DNA of 64,000 nucleotides from Sorangiineae bacterium MSr11367 (GTDB lineage: Bacteria; Myxococcota_A; Polyangia; Polyangiales; Polyangiaceae), in assembly GCA_037157805.1 (NCBI GenBank), contig CP089983.1, forward strand, positions 13,541,707 to 13,605,706, written 5' to 3'. Each line of letters opens with the position of its first letter. The stretch's first letter is position 1. Shown one piece after another: positions 25,271 through 33,792 of the stretch. Below the pieces are notes generated by a model, which saw only the letters and a program-made list of their open reading frames with translations, did not search any database and was not told where the DNA came from. The position numbers were made by a program, and so were the translations under genes.

Positions 25271-28200
25271 ATGGCATCGAATGGAAAATACCCGCTTACC
25301 CCTTCGCAGCAGCGGATGTGGATCATTCATCGATTGAATCCGGACAGCACGGCTTACAATTCCCCCGTCGTTCGGACCATTCGCGGCAACGTGGATCCCC
25401 GACGGCTGGAGCGGGCTTTTCTGCAGCTGGTGCAGCGGCACGAGCAGCTCCGCGCGGCCTTTTTCCTGTGGGAGGGCGAGCCGGTACAAGAGATTCACGA
25501 CGTTTCGTCGTTCGAATTGACCTACGTCGAGGGCGTGGCCGCCACGGACGTCCCGAAGAAGATTTCGGACTTCATAAGGCCTTTCTCGCTGGACCGGGCG
25601 CCCCTGTTGAGGGCCGCGCTCTTTCGCCTGGAGGCCGGCTCCTCGCACGTCCTCGTCCTGGACCTGCACCACATCGTTTCCGATCTTCGGTCGGAGGACA
25701 TTCTCGTTCGCGATCTGTTTCGGCTTTACCACGACATGTGGCTTCCGGAACTGGGCGCTCCCTACAAAGCGTACGCGGAGTGGCTGGCGGCGCACGCGAC
25801 GGCGGCCGAGTTGCGGCTCGAGGAGGCCTTTTGGCTCTCGAAGTTCGCGGGGGAACTTCCCGTGTTGCAACTCCCGGTCGATCGTCCAAGGCCTCCCGTA
25901 TTCGATTTTCGCGGAACGATTCGCCACTTTCCCGTGGGGCAAGAACGGTCCGACGCTTTGCGTGCGTTTTCGGGCGCGCACGCGATGTCGCTGCGCGACA
26001 TGGCGCTCACGGCTTTGTTCGTGCTGCTGGCCAAATACAGCTTTCAAGAAGACATCATCGTCGGTGTGCCCCACGAGGTCCGGCGTGCGGAGGACATGGC
26101 GGAGCTCGTGGGCTTGTTCATCAACACGTTGCCGATTCGCGCGCACGTTCATCCGGACAAGGTCGCGCGAACGCTGCTGGCGGAGGTTCGCGACGATGCA
26201 TGCGAAGCGCGGCGGCACTTTCTCTACGACGTGCGCTACCTCGTGGAAAAGCTGCAGCCACCGCGGGATCCGAGCCGGAATCCTTTGTACGACGTCTTGT
26301 TCTTCCATCATCGCCTGCACACGGCGACCTACGGGGAGCTCGAGGTGGCGCCCCGCGATTTCGTTCACGACAAGGCGGAGGTGGACCTGACCTTCGGTCT
26401 GCTCGAAACCGATGACCAACTGAGTTTTACCATCGAATACGCCACGTCCTCCTTCGATGCCGCGACCATCGAGCGGATGGCCGCGCACTACCGGCGCGTG
26501 CTCGATCGGCTCGTCGGCTCGCCCGATGCACGGCTCGGCGATCTGGATTTTCTCTCGACCGAGGAGCGGCAGCAATTGGCGTCGTTCAACGAGACGGCAC
26601 GCGCCTACCCTTGGAGAACGATCGATCGGCTCTTCGAAGAGCAGGTCGCGCGGACTCCGGATCATCCTGCCATCCGATATCGAAACGAGACGCTCTGCTA
26701 TCGGGAACTCGACACGAGAGCCAACCGCGTGGCCAACATGCTGCGAGCCCGCGGCGCCGCTCCGGGCGACGTGGTGGCAGTGTTCGCGCACCCCTCGGTC
26801 GACATGATCGCGGGTCTGTTGGGCATTCTCAAGGCCGGGTGCGCCTACCTGCCCATCGAGCCGAGCCTCCCAGCCGAGCGCGTCGCACACATGCTGCAGT
26901 CAGGCGGGGCGAAATTGTTGCTGGCGCAACATGACCTTGCGGCGCGCTACAGCGCGGACCCGTGGCGAGCACCGGGGGAACGCGAGCCGACGGCCCTGGC
27001 CTGTGTGCTCTACACCTCCGGCTCGACGGGCCACCCAAAGGGTACCCTGGTGCGGCACTTCAATGTCGTAAGGACCCTCGAAAATGCCAATTACCTGACG
27101 GTGCGCCCGTCGGACCGGCTGCTCCAACTGGCAAGTTACGCATTCGACGCCTCGCTGTTCGAAGTCTTCGGGGCGCTGCTTCATGGCGCGACCCTCGTCG
27201 TGGCGGACGAGGACTCGCGGCGCGATCTGGGGGGCATCGCAGGGCTGCTTTGCGAGGAACGCGTATCCGTCGCCTTCATGACGTCGGCGTTGTTCAACGC
27301 CATGGTGGACGAGAAGCTGGACGCGATGACCGGCCTGCGCAAGATCCTCACCGGCGGGGAGCGCGCCTCCGTCCATCACATGCGCAAAGCCTTGGCGCGC
27401 CTCGGCCCGGGCAAGTTGCTGCACATGTATGGACCCACGGAGAGTACCGTCTTTGCGACGTATTACCCCGTCGACCATGTGTCCGAGGATGCCACGGGCA
27501 TCCCCATTGGATACCCATTGTCGAATACCAGGGTTTCCGTTTTGAACGGCCGCTCCCCCGTGCCCGTGGGCATGGCGGGGGAGCTGTGCATTGCGGGGGA
27601 CGGCCTCGCCGCGGGGTATTTGGATCAAGCCCTCACGGAGCAGAAATTCGTCTCCATCTTGGGCGAACGGGTGTACCGCACGGGGGATATCGCGAAGTGG
27701 CGAGACGACGGTGCCCTCGAGTTCATCGGCCGAAAGGATCGGCAAACGAAGATCCGCGGCATGCGCATCGAGCCCGAGGAGATCGAGGCCGCGCTCCAGA
27801 GCCATCCCGGGGTGAAGGCGGCCGTCGTGCTCGTTCGCGAGGATGCGCGGGGCGACAAATATTTGCAGGCTCTTTATGCCGTCATGGCCGGCGGCGCCCC
27901 CACACCCGACGAGCTGACCGCGTACGCGGGTCGCCGCTTGCCGGCCTACATGGTCCCGGCCTCCGTTGCCATGGTGGAGTCTTTTTCCCTCGATGCCAAT
28001 GGCAAGATCGACCGCCGACGTTTGCCGGTACCCGCCTTGGCGCCGGCGATGGGTGAGGTCGTGCAACCACCCGTCACGGAGGTGGAGAAGGCGATAGCCG
28101 CCATTTGGAGCGAGCTTTTGAATCCGTCGCACGTGGATATCCACTCGAGCTTCTTCGAAAGCGGTGGGCACTCGTTGAGCGCGGCGATTCTGTCCAGTCG

Positions 28201-31200
28201 GATCGAGCAAGCTTTGCACGTGCCCCTTTCGCTGCGCGAGGTCTTCGAGCATCCCACGATTGCGGGGCTCGCGGCGCGCGTATCGAGCAAGTCGAGGGGG
28301 CACTCCCAGACTCGGGTGCCGCGCAGCGAGATGCGGACGCACTACCCACTGAGCTTTTCCGAGCGCATGGTGTACGCGCACCAACACGCGACCAATGGGA
28401 ATCATGGGTACCACTCCATCTTTCCCATGCTCGTCGAGGGCGCCCTGGACGCCGAGCAACTGGAGCGCGCACTTCGCGCGGTGGTGCAGCGGCACGAGGC
28501 GTTTCGGAGTGCGTACGTGCTCCAGGACGGCGTGCCGGTCAAAAAAGTGTTGGACAAGGTCGACCTTCATCTCGCACGCGAAGAGGGGACGGAGGCCGAT
28601 GTCCCGGCGATCGCCTCGAGGCTCCGGGAAGCGTACGACCTTGCCACGCCGCCGCTCTTCCGGGCGTGTCTGCTGACCTTGGGACCTGAGCGGCACGTGC
28701 TCGTACTGGCCAATCATCATATCGTCTCGGACGGCGTCACCGAAGCTTTGCTCATGCGCGAGATTGGCCAGCTCTATCGGGGCGAGCCGCTCGACCCGCG
28801 CCCCTTGCAGTACAGGGATTACACCGTATGGCAGCAACGCCAATGGGAGGAGGGGCGGTATCGGGCGCACGAGCACCACTGGCTCGAGCACCTGAAAGGG
28901 CCATTGCCGCTGCTGGAGCTGCCGCTCGATCGTCCGCGACCTTCCGAGGCGAGCTTCGAGGGCCATACCGTGGCCGTTCGATTGGACGCGGAACGGACGC
29001 GCCAACTCCGCGAGCTCGCGGCGGCGCACCAGACGACGTCGTTCGCGGTCCTCTTTGCCGCGTACACCGTGTTGTTGCACAAGTACTCCGGGCAAGAAGA
29101 CGTGATCGTAGGCGTACCCGTCGCCAACCGCCTGCACCCGGATCTGCAGGCCATCGCGGGAATGTTCGTCAACATGATGCCCTGGAGGAGTCGCCCCACG
29201 GCGAACGTGCCCTTCGCGGAGTACCTCGCGGGCATCAAAACGGCCGCGATCTCCGCGTTCGAATGCCAGGATTACCCGTTCGAGCGCCTCGTGCACGCCT
29301 TGCAAGTGGAACGGGACCCCTCCAGAAACCCGATTTTCGATACCATTTTCGTATTTCAAACCACCGGCCCCGCCGTCCTGGACATCGAAGGTTTGCACAT
29401 TGCGCCCTATCCAGTGCCCGACGCGTCGGCAAAGGTGGATTTGACCGTCGAGGCGTTCGAATACGCCAACGAAATGCATCTGTCGTTCACCTACGCCACG
29501 GCTCTCTTCGAGGAGGACACCATCCGGCGCGTGGCGGAGTCCTTCCTTTGCTTGCTGTCGGACATCGTGGCCCACCCAGAAAAGCCGCTTCGCGCGCTCG
29601 CCTGGCTCACCGAGGCCGACGCCGCCCGGTTGATTCATGCATTCAATCCTCCCGCCACGGCGTATCCCCGAGAGAATTCGCTGTATCAACTCTTCGAATC
29701 CTGCCTGCAGCGGCATCCACGGCACATTGCCGTCCGCTTTGGCGACGCCGCCCTGACCTATGAAGAATTGCACGCGCGTGCCGAGTCCCTCGCCGAGCGG
29801 CTCGTGGAGCTCGATGTGACCCCGGGCAGGCCCGTCGCGATGATGACGGAGCGCTCGCTGGAGATGATTGTCGGCATTTGGAGCATTTTGAGGATAGGGG
29901 GCACCTACGTTCCCATCGACCCCGGCTACCCGCAAGAAAGGGTTCAATCGATCCTGCGCGATAGCGGAGCGCGCGTATGCCTCACGGCGGCCATGATCCG
30001 CGAGGCGGATGCGCGCCCGGGCAGGTCCCACGTTCCACCGGTGGGGCCGCCCAGCGGACCCGCGTACATCATGTACACCTCCGGTTCGACGGGTACCCCC
30101 AAGGGGATTGCGGTTTCGCACCACAATGTGACGCGAACGGTGATGCAAACGAATTACCTCGTCATCGAACCCGAGGATAGGATTCTGCAGCTGTCGAATT
30201 ACGCCTTCGATGGGTCGGTGTTCGACATTTTTGGAGCATTGCTCAACGGCGCTACCTTGGTACTGCCCCGAGCGGAAGACGTCACCGATCCCGAGCGATT
30301 GGCCGCATTGATCCGCGAGTCCGGCATCAGCGTGTTGTTCCTCACCACGGCGTTGTTCAACGCATGCATCGACCACGATCCGTCGATTTTCGCGCCGGTG
30401 CGAAAAGTGTTGTTCGGCGGCGAGCAGGTTTCCGTCCCCCACGTGAAAAAGGCATTCGCCCATCTGGGGCCCGACAGGCTGGTTCACGTGTACGGCCCGA
30501 CGGAAACGACCGTGTTCAGCAGCGCCCATCGGATTGACCGCGTTGGCGAAATGGTCCCCATTGGACGTCCACTGGCCAACACGCGCGCCTACGTTCTCAA
30601 TGCAAACCTGGAGCTGAATCCCATCGGCGTACCCGGAGAGCTGTACATCGCGGGGGAGGGGGTGAGCCAAGGCTATTGGAACGATTCGGAATCGACGCCC
30701 GCGCGCTTCGTGCCCGATCCGTTCGTGCCCGGTGCGATGGTGTACAAAACCGGGGACCTGGTGAAATGGCAGGAAGACGGAGAGCTGCTCTTCATCGGGC
30801 GAGCGGACCAGCAAGTGAAGCTCAGAGGATTTCGCATCGAGCCCGGCGAGATCGAGGCACGGTTGCTGGAGGATCCTCGGGTGCAGCAGTGTGCCGTGGT
30901 GGTGAAGGGCGATCGGTTCGTCGCGTATTGCACCTCGTTGGTGCCGCTCGACGGCGCGGCGCTGCGGGCGCACCTCGAGAAAACGCTGCCCCATTACATG
31001 ATTCCGAATCGGTTCGTGCAGCTGCCGAAGCTGCCCCTCACCGGCAGCGGAAAAATCGATCGTCGAAAGCTCTCGACCTTGTCGGAACCGCCGGCACATG
31101 CCGTCACGGTCGCCGAACCGCGAACCCCCGTCGAGGCGTCGCTGGCGGCCGTGTGGTGCGAGGCGTTCGGCCTGGATACGGTGAGCGTGCACGACAACTT

Positions 31201-32734
31201 CTATGCACTGGGCGGACACTCGCTGAAGGCGCTGCAGATCGTAAGCCTGTTGCAGAAGCGCGGGCATGCCCTCTCGGTGAGCGATCTCTTTCGCCATCCG
31301 ACCATCCGCGAGCTCGCGGCGGGCGCCGTGCGGACGCTGGAAGCCAAGCCGAACGCGGATGAACCGGCGAGTGTGGGCCCGGGGGACGGCATTTCCTTGT
31401 CGGCCGTCCAACATCGCTTCTTCCAGCGTGACTTGGTCGATCGCGATATTTTCAATAGCCCCTTTCTCGTGGCGTTGAACGAACCCGTTGCGCCGGCGCT
31501 CCTCCAGCAGGCCGTGCACGGAATCCTTGAAAGGCATCCCATCCTCACGGTTCGCTTCCAGGAGCACGCCCCTGGCCGATGGCGGCAGCATTATCGGGAG
31601 CCCGACCCAGGGCAGTACTTCCTTCGGGTCGATCTATCGAGCATTCCCGTGCCGGAGCACGACGCCACCATTTCCGCGCACAGCGCCGCGCTGCAGCGTC
31701 GATTCTCGATCGCCGAAGGGCATTTGTGCAGGGTGCTGCTCTTCGAGAATTACCAGCATCGGCGCGGGCAAGTGATTCTCTTCTTGTTCCACCATTTGGT
31801 GTTCGACGGCATCTCTTGGGAGGTTTTCACCGACGAGCTTCAGCGGCATTGCCGAAACGAGCCGATTCCGGGCCGGCGCAGCACCTCGTATGCCGAATGG
31901 TCTCAGCGCTTGGAGCGCTACGCCCAGGAACGTAGCTTTGCCGAAGCCGCCGCCCATTGGCAGGGAGTGGTGTCGCGCGGGCAGCCCTTTCTGCCGGATG
32001 AAATGCCCCGCCCGTATGCGCTGCAAAAGGAAATGGTCCATCACGTCACGCGACCCCTTCGCAGTGCGGCCGACGTGTCCACGTTGCATCGTGCGGTCCA
32101 GTTTTACCAAGCGAACGCCTTTCATCTCGTGCTCGCCGCGTTTTGCTGCGCCTGCCGCGATCTCCAGCCGCGCACGTCGTTGCCGCTCTACGTGATGAGC
32201 GCCCAGCGCGAGTCTTTTTTCGACGACGTCGATCTTTCGCAATCGGTGGGATTCTTCGCGGGGGCCTATCCTTTGTGCATCGATATGTTGCCCGATGGGG
32301 AGGTTCCCGTTGTCGCGCAAGACGTCAAGAATGCGCTCCTGGGTGTGCCCAAAGGAGGACTCGACTATTTCGTTTCGAGGTTCATGCCGTCCTTGGTCGG
32401 ACGGTACGATGGCTTGGAGCACGCGTACCCCATGCTGTTTCATTACGTGAACCAGGAGCGCGCCTCGAGCGACTTTTGCACGCCGCTGCCATTGCCCGTG
32501 GGGTTGACCCACTCGCCGGACAATCCCTCCGCATACCTGGTGAACGTGACCGCGGCCCTGGATCCCGGCGGCCTGCAATTGACCATTTACTATAGCCAGG
32601 CCCACTTTCGTGCCGGCACCATCGAGGCGCTCTCCATGGCCTTCGAACGACACCTCCAACGGCTCGTCCAGCACCTCGTCCAGCACCCCGTCCAGCACCT
32701 CCAGACGGACGATCATCAGAGCGCGGCTCAATGA
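25271..32734 (+). CDS. nonribosomal peptide synthetase, C-A-T-C-A-T-E-like
   Basis: 2487 residues, two bases after the loading protein. C1 (1-440) has HHIVSDL (133-139). A2 (about 455-935) has TSGSTGHPKG; its pocket reads DAFFLGMVF, closest to a leucine code. The T2 attachment is Ser968. C2 (about 1020-1450) has intact HHIVSDG (1149-1155). The A3 pocket reads DGFFLGVVF, identical to the loading module and predicted Ile. The T3 attachment is Ser1984. The last domain has HHLVFDG (2174-2180), SQSVGFFAG and LFHYVNQ, an E-type plan. No thioesterase or reductase follows. The tail has a VQHLVQHPVQHLQ repeat. Its TGA overlaps the next ATG. It would extend a loaded D-Ile by Leu and Ile; how the chain is released is not visible. 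Confidence 0.92.
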   Translation: MASNGKYPLTPSQQRMWIIHRLNPDSTAYNSPVVRTIRGNVDPRRLERAFLQLVQRHEQLRAAFFLWEGEPVQEIHDVSSFELTYVEGVAATDVPKKISDFIRPFSLDRAPLLRAALFRLEAGSSHVLVLDLHHIVSDLRSEDILVRDLFRLYHDMWLPELGAPYKAYAEWLAAHATAAELRLEEAFWLSKFAGELPVLQLPVDRPRPPVFDFRGTIRHFPVGQERSDALRAFSGAHAMSLRDMALTALFVLLAKYSFQEDIIVGVPHEVRRAEDMAELVGLFINTLPIRAHVHPDKVARTLLAEVRDDACEARRHFLYDVRYLVEKLQPPRDPSRNPLYDVLFFHHRLHTATYGELEVAPRDFVHDKAEVDLTFGLLETDDQLSFTIEYATSSFDAATIERMAAHYRRVLDRLVGSPDARLGDLDFLSTEERQQLASFNETARAYPWRTIDRLFEEQVARTPDHPAIRYRNETLCYRELDTRANRVANMLRARGAAPGDVVAVFAHPSVDMIAGLLGILKAGCAYLPIEPSLPAERVAHMLQSGGAKLLLAQHDLAARYSADPWRAPGEREPTALACVLYTSGSTGHPKGTLVRHFNVVRTLENANYLTVRPSDRLLQLASYAFDASLFEVFGALLHGATLVVADEDSRRDLGGIAGLLCEERVSVAFMTSALFNAMVDEKLDAMTGLRKILTGGERASVHHMRKALARLGPGKLLHMYGPTESTVFATYYPVDHVSEDATGIPIGYPLSNTRVSVLNGRSPVPVGMAGELCIAGDGLAAGYLDQALTEQKFVSILGERVYRTGDIAKWRDDGALEFIGRKDRQTKIRGMRIEPEEIEAALQSHPGVKAAVVLVREDARGDKYLQALYAVMAGGAPTPDELTAYAGRRLPAYMVPASVAMVESFSLDANGKIDRRRLPVPALAPAMGEVVQPPVTEVEKAIAAIWSELLNPSHVDIHSSFFESGGHSLSAAILSSRIEQALHVPLSLREVFEHPTIAGLAARVSSKSRGHSQTRVPRSEMRTHYPLSFSERMVYAHQHATNGNHGYHSIFPMLVEGALDAEQLERALRAVVQRHEAFRSAYVLQDGVPVKKVLDKVDLHLAREEGTEADVPAIASRLREAYDLATPPLFRACLLTLGPERHVLVLANHHIVSDGVTEALLMREIGQLYRGEPLDPRPLQYRDYTVWQQRQWEEGRYRAHEHHWLEHLKGPLPLLELPLDRPRPSEASFEGHTVAVRLDAERTRQLRELAAAHQTTSFAVLFAAYTVLLHKYSGQEDVIVGVPVANRLHPDLQAIAGMFVNMMPWRSRPTANVPFAEYLAGIKTAAISAFECQDYPFERLVHALQVERDPSRNPIFDTIFVFQTTGPAVLDIEGLHIAPYPVPDASAKVDLTVEAFEYANEMHLSFTYATALFEEDTIRRVAESFLCLLSDIVAHPEKPLRALAWLTEADAARLIHAFNPPATAYPRENSLYQLFESCLQRHPRHIAVRFGDAALTYEELHARAESLAERLVELDVTPGRPVAMMTERSLEMIVGIWSILRIGGTYVPIDPGYPQERVQSILRDSGARVCLTAAMIREADARPGRSHVPPVGPPSGPAYIMYTSGSTGTPKGIAVSHHNVTRTVMQTNYLVIEPEDRILQLSNYAFDGSVFDIFGALLNGATLVLPRAEDVTDPERLAALIRESGISVLFLTTALFNACIDHDPSIFAPVRKVLFGGEQVSVPHVKKAFAHLGPDRLVHVYGPTETTVFSSAHRIDRVGEMVPIGRPLANTRAYVLNANLELNPIGVPGELYIAGEGVSQGYWNDSESTPARFVPDPFVPGAMVYKTGDLVKWQEDGELLFIGRADQQVKLRGFRIEPGEIEARLLEDPRVQQCAVVVKGDRFVAYCTSLVPLDGAALRAHLEKTLPHYMIPNRFVQLPKLPLTGSGKIDRRKLSTLSEPPAHAVTVAEPRTPVEASLAAVWCEAFGLDTVSVHDNFYALGGHSLKALQIVSLLQKRGHALSVSDLFRHPTIRELAAGAVRTLEAKPNADEPASVGPGDGISLSAVQHRFFQRDLVDRDIFNSPFLVALNEPVAPALLQQAVHGILERHPILTVRFQEHAPGRWRQHYREPDPGQYFLRVDLSSIPVPEHDATISAHSAALQRRFSIAEGHLCRVLLFENYQHRRGQVILFLFHHLVFDGISWEVFTDELQRHCRNEPIPGRRSTSYAEWSQRLERYAQERSFAEAAAHWQGVVSRGQPFLPDEMPRPYALQKEMVHHVTRPLRSAADVSTLHRAVQFYQANAFHLVLAAFCCACRDLQPRTSLPLYVMSAQRESFFDDVDLSQSVGFFAGAYPLCIDMLPDGEVPVVAQDVKNALLGVPKGGLDYFVSRFMPSLVGRYDGLEHAYPMLFHYVNQERASSDFCTPLPLPVGLTHSPDNPSAYLVNVTAALDPGGLQLTIYYSQAHFRAGTIEALSMAFERHLQRLVQHLVQHPVQHLQTDDHQSAAQ

Positions 32735-33618
32735 AAATATTCGAATTTTGCCCATTTTTCAACGAACGTAAAATCGCAGAGCTGAAGGTCAAGGAGGCCG
32801 GCTACTGGATCGACGAGGTCCATTTTTGCGAGGCCAACAAGACGTTCAGTTACGAGGACAAACCGTTCAACTTCGATAGGGCGCTCGTCGGCAGCAAGGT
32901 CAAATACCATCGCCTGCAGGCCGAAGAGCACTTCGAGCCTCTGCGCCCGGAGGCATCGTATTACCACCCGGATACGTGCAAGGCCGAGCTCTTCGATGAA
33001 TGGTACTGGCACCTGCTGGCGCACAATGTTGGGTATTGCAACGAGGCCGTGCAGCGCAATCGTTGCAGCCTTCTGAAGGACATCGTGGGGGACGACGACA
33101 TCGTCATTCTTTCGGACGTCGACGAATTCCTGGACAGTCGCTTGGCCGATCGCATCGTCGACACCGTGAAGCGCCATCAGGTCATCTCCGTGCGCCTCCA
33201 CTTTTCGGTGTTCTACCTGAATCTCTTTTGCGACAAGAGCCACGGCGCGAACGATTTCAGCTACCGCACCTACGTGATGACCGGCCGCTATTTCCGAAAG
33301 ATGCCCTTCACCGCCGACTACCTGCGCAAGAAGGGGATCTCCGAGGGGCTCTTGCAAACCGTGCACTGCCCCGAGGGCTTCATGGGCTTCCACCACTCAT
33401 GGTTGCAGCATGCAAGCAATGCCTTCGACAAACTGAAGGCCTTCGAGGCCAACGTCGCCGACAAAAACCTCATCCGAAGCGACTTCGCCGAACGATGCAT
33501 CCGCGACATGCGGCTGCCCTATATCGACGCCAACCTGTACGTCGCCAACGACAAGCCGTTCTTACGTTCCGTCCGGGAGTCGGACACCCAGGGCCTCTGG
33601 TACGGCGAGGCGCCTTAG
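32731..33618 (+). CDS. GT17-family glycosyltransferase-like protein
   Basis: The 295-residue protein opens with MKIFEFCPFFNE, where the family has its nucleotide-sugar loop. It carries the DxD-type metal motif in LSDVDEFLDSRLADRIV and the later FHHSWLQHASNAFDKLKAF region. This plan matches family GT17 (beta-1,4-GlcNAc transferase type), as seen in some bacterial surface-polysaccharide loci. It starts in the stop codon of the large NRPS (ATGA), so expression is coupled. It may attach a sugar to the peptide or to an unknown acceptor; this is inference. Confidence 0.75.
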   Translation: MKIFEFCPFFNERKIAELKVKEAGYWIDEVHFCEANKTFSYEDKPFNFDRALVGSKVKYHRLQAEEHFEPLRPEASYYHPDTCKAELFDEWYWHLLAHNVGYCNEAVQRNRCSLLKDIVGDDDIVILSDVDEFLDSRLADRIVDTVKRHQVISVRLHFSVFYLNLFCDKSHGANDFSYRTYVMTGRYFRKMPFTADYLRKKGISEGLLQTVHCPEGFMGFHHSWLQHASNAFDKLKAFEANVADKNLIRSDFAERCIRDMRLPYIDANLYVANDKPFLRSVRESDTQGLWYGEAP

Positions 33619-33638
33619 GCAGGTCCAACCAAACTTAG

Positions 33639-33725
33639 CGGAGAGAAAGGGATTCGAACCCTTGGTGAGCTTGCACCCACACATGATTTCCAATCATGCA
33701 CCTTCGGCCACTCGGTCATCTCTCC
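33639..33725 (-). tRNA. tRNA-Ser (anticodon GGA)
   Basis: Minus strand: acceptor GGAGAGA with TCTCTCC, D arm TGACCGAGTGGCCGAAGG, anticodon loop in ATGATTGGAAATCAT (anticodon GGA, reading UCC/UCU), long variable arm and T loop GGTTCGAATCC. The 3' CCA is not encoded (genomic bases are CTA). It lies 20 bases after the glycosyltransferase stop, and its acceptor end resembles that of the tRNA-Ser at 20910. Confidence 0.95.
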
Positions 33726-33792
33726 GTTGCCTTGCGGCGGACCGCTCAGCGGCACGACGTCTAGCACACCGTTTGCGGCTAGGGCAGAGGGA

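Noticed and set aside
26900-31591. 1563-residue open frame on the minus strand inside the large NRPS
   Set aside because: High-GC genes often leave long open frames on the opposite strand. The translation has low-complexity Arg/His/Gly runs and no domain, while the plus strand reads a full NRPS.
20910-33725. Genomic island with integrase between the two tRNA-Ser genes
   Set aside because: No integrase, transposase or clear attachment-site duplication beyond the tRNA similarity was found, so only the bracketing is reported.
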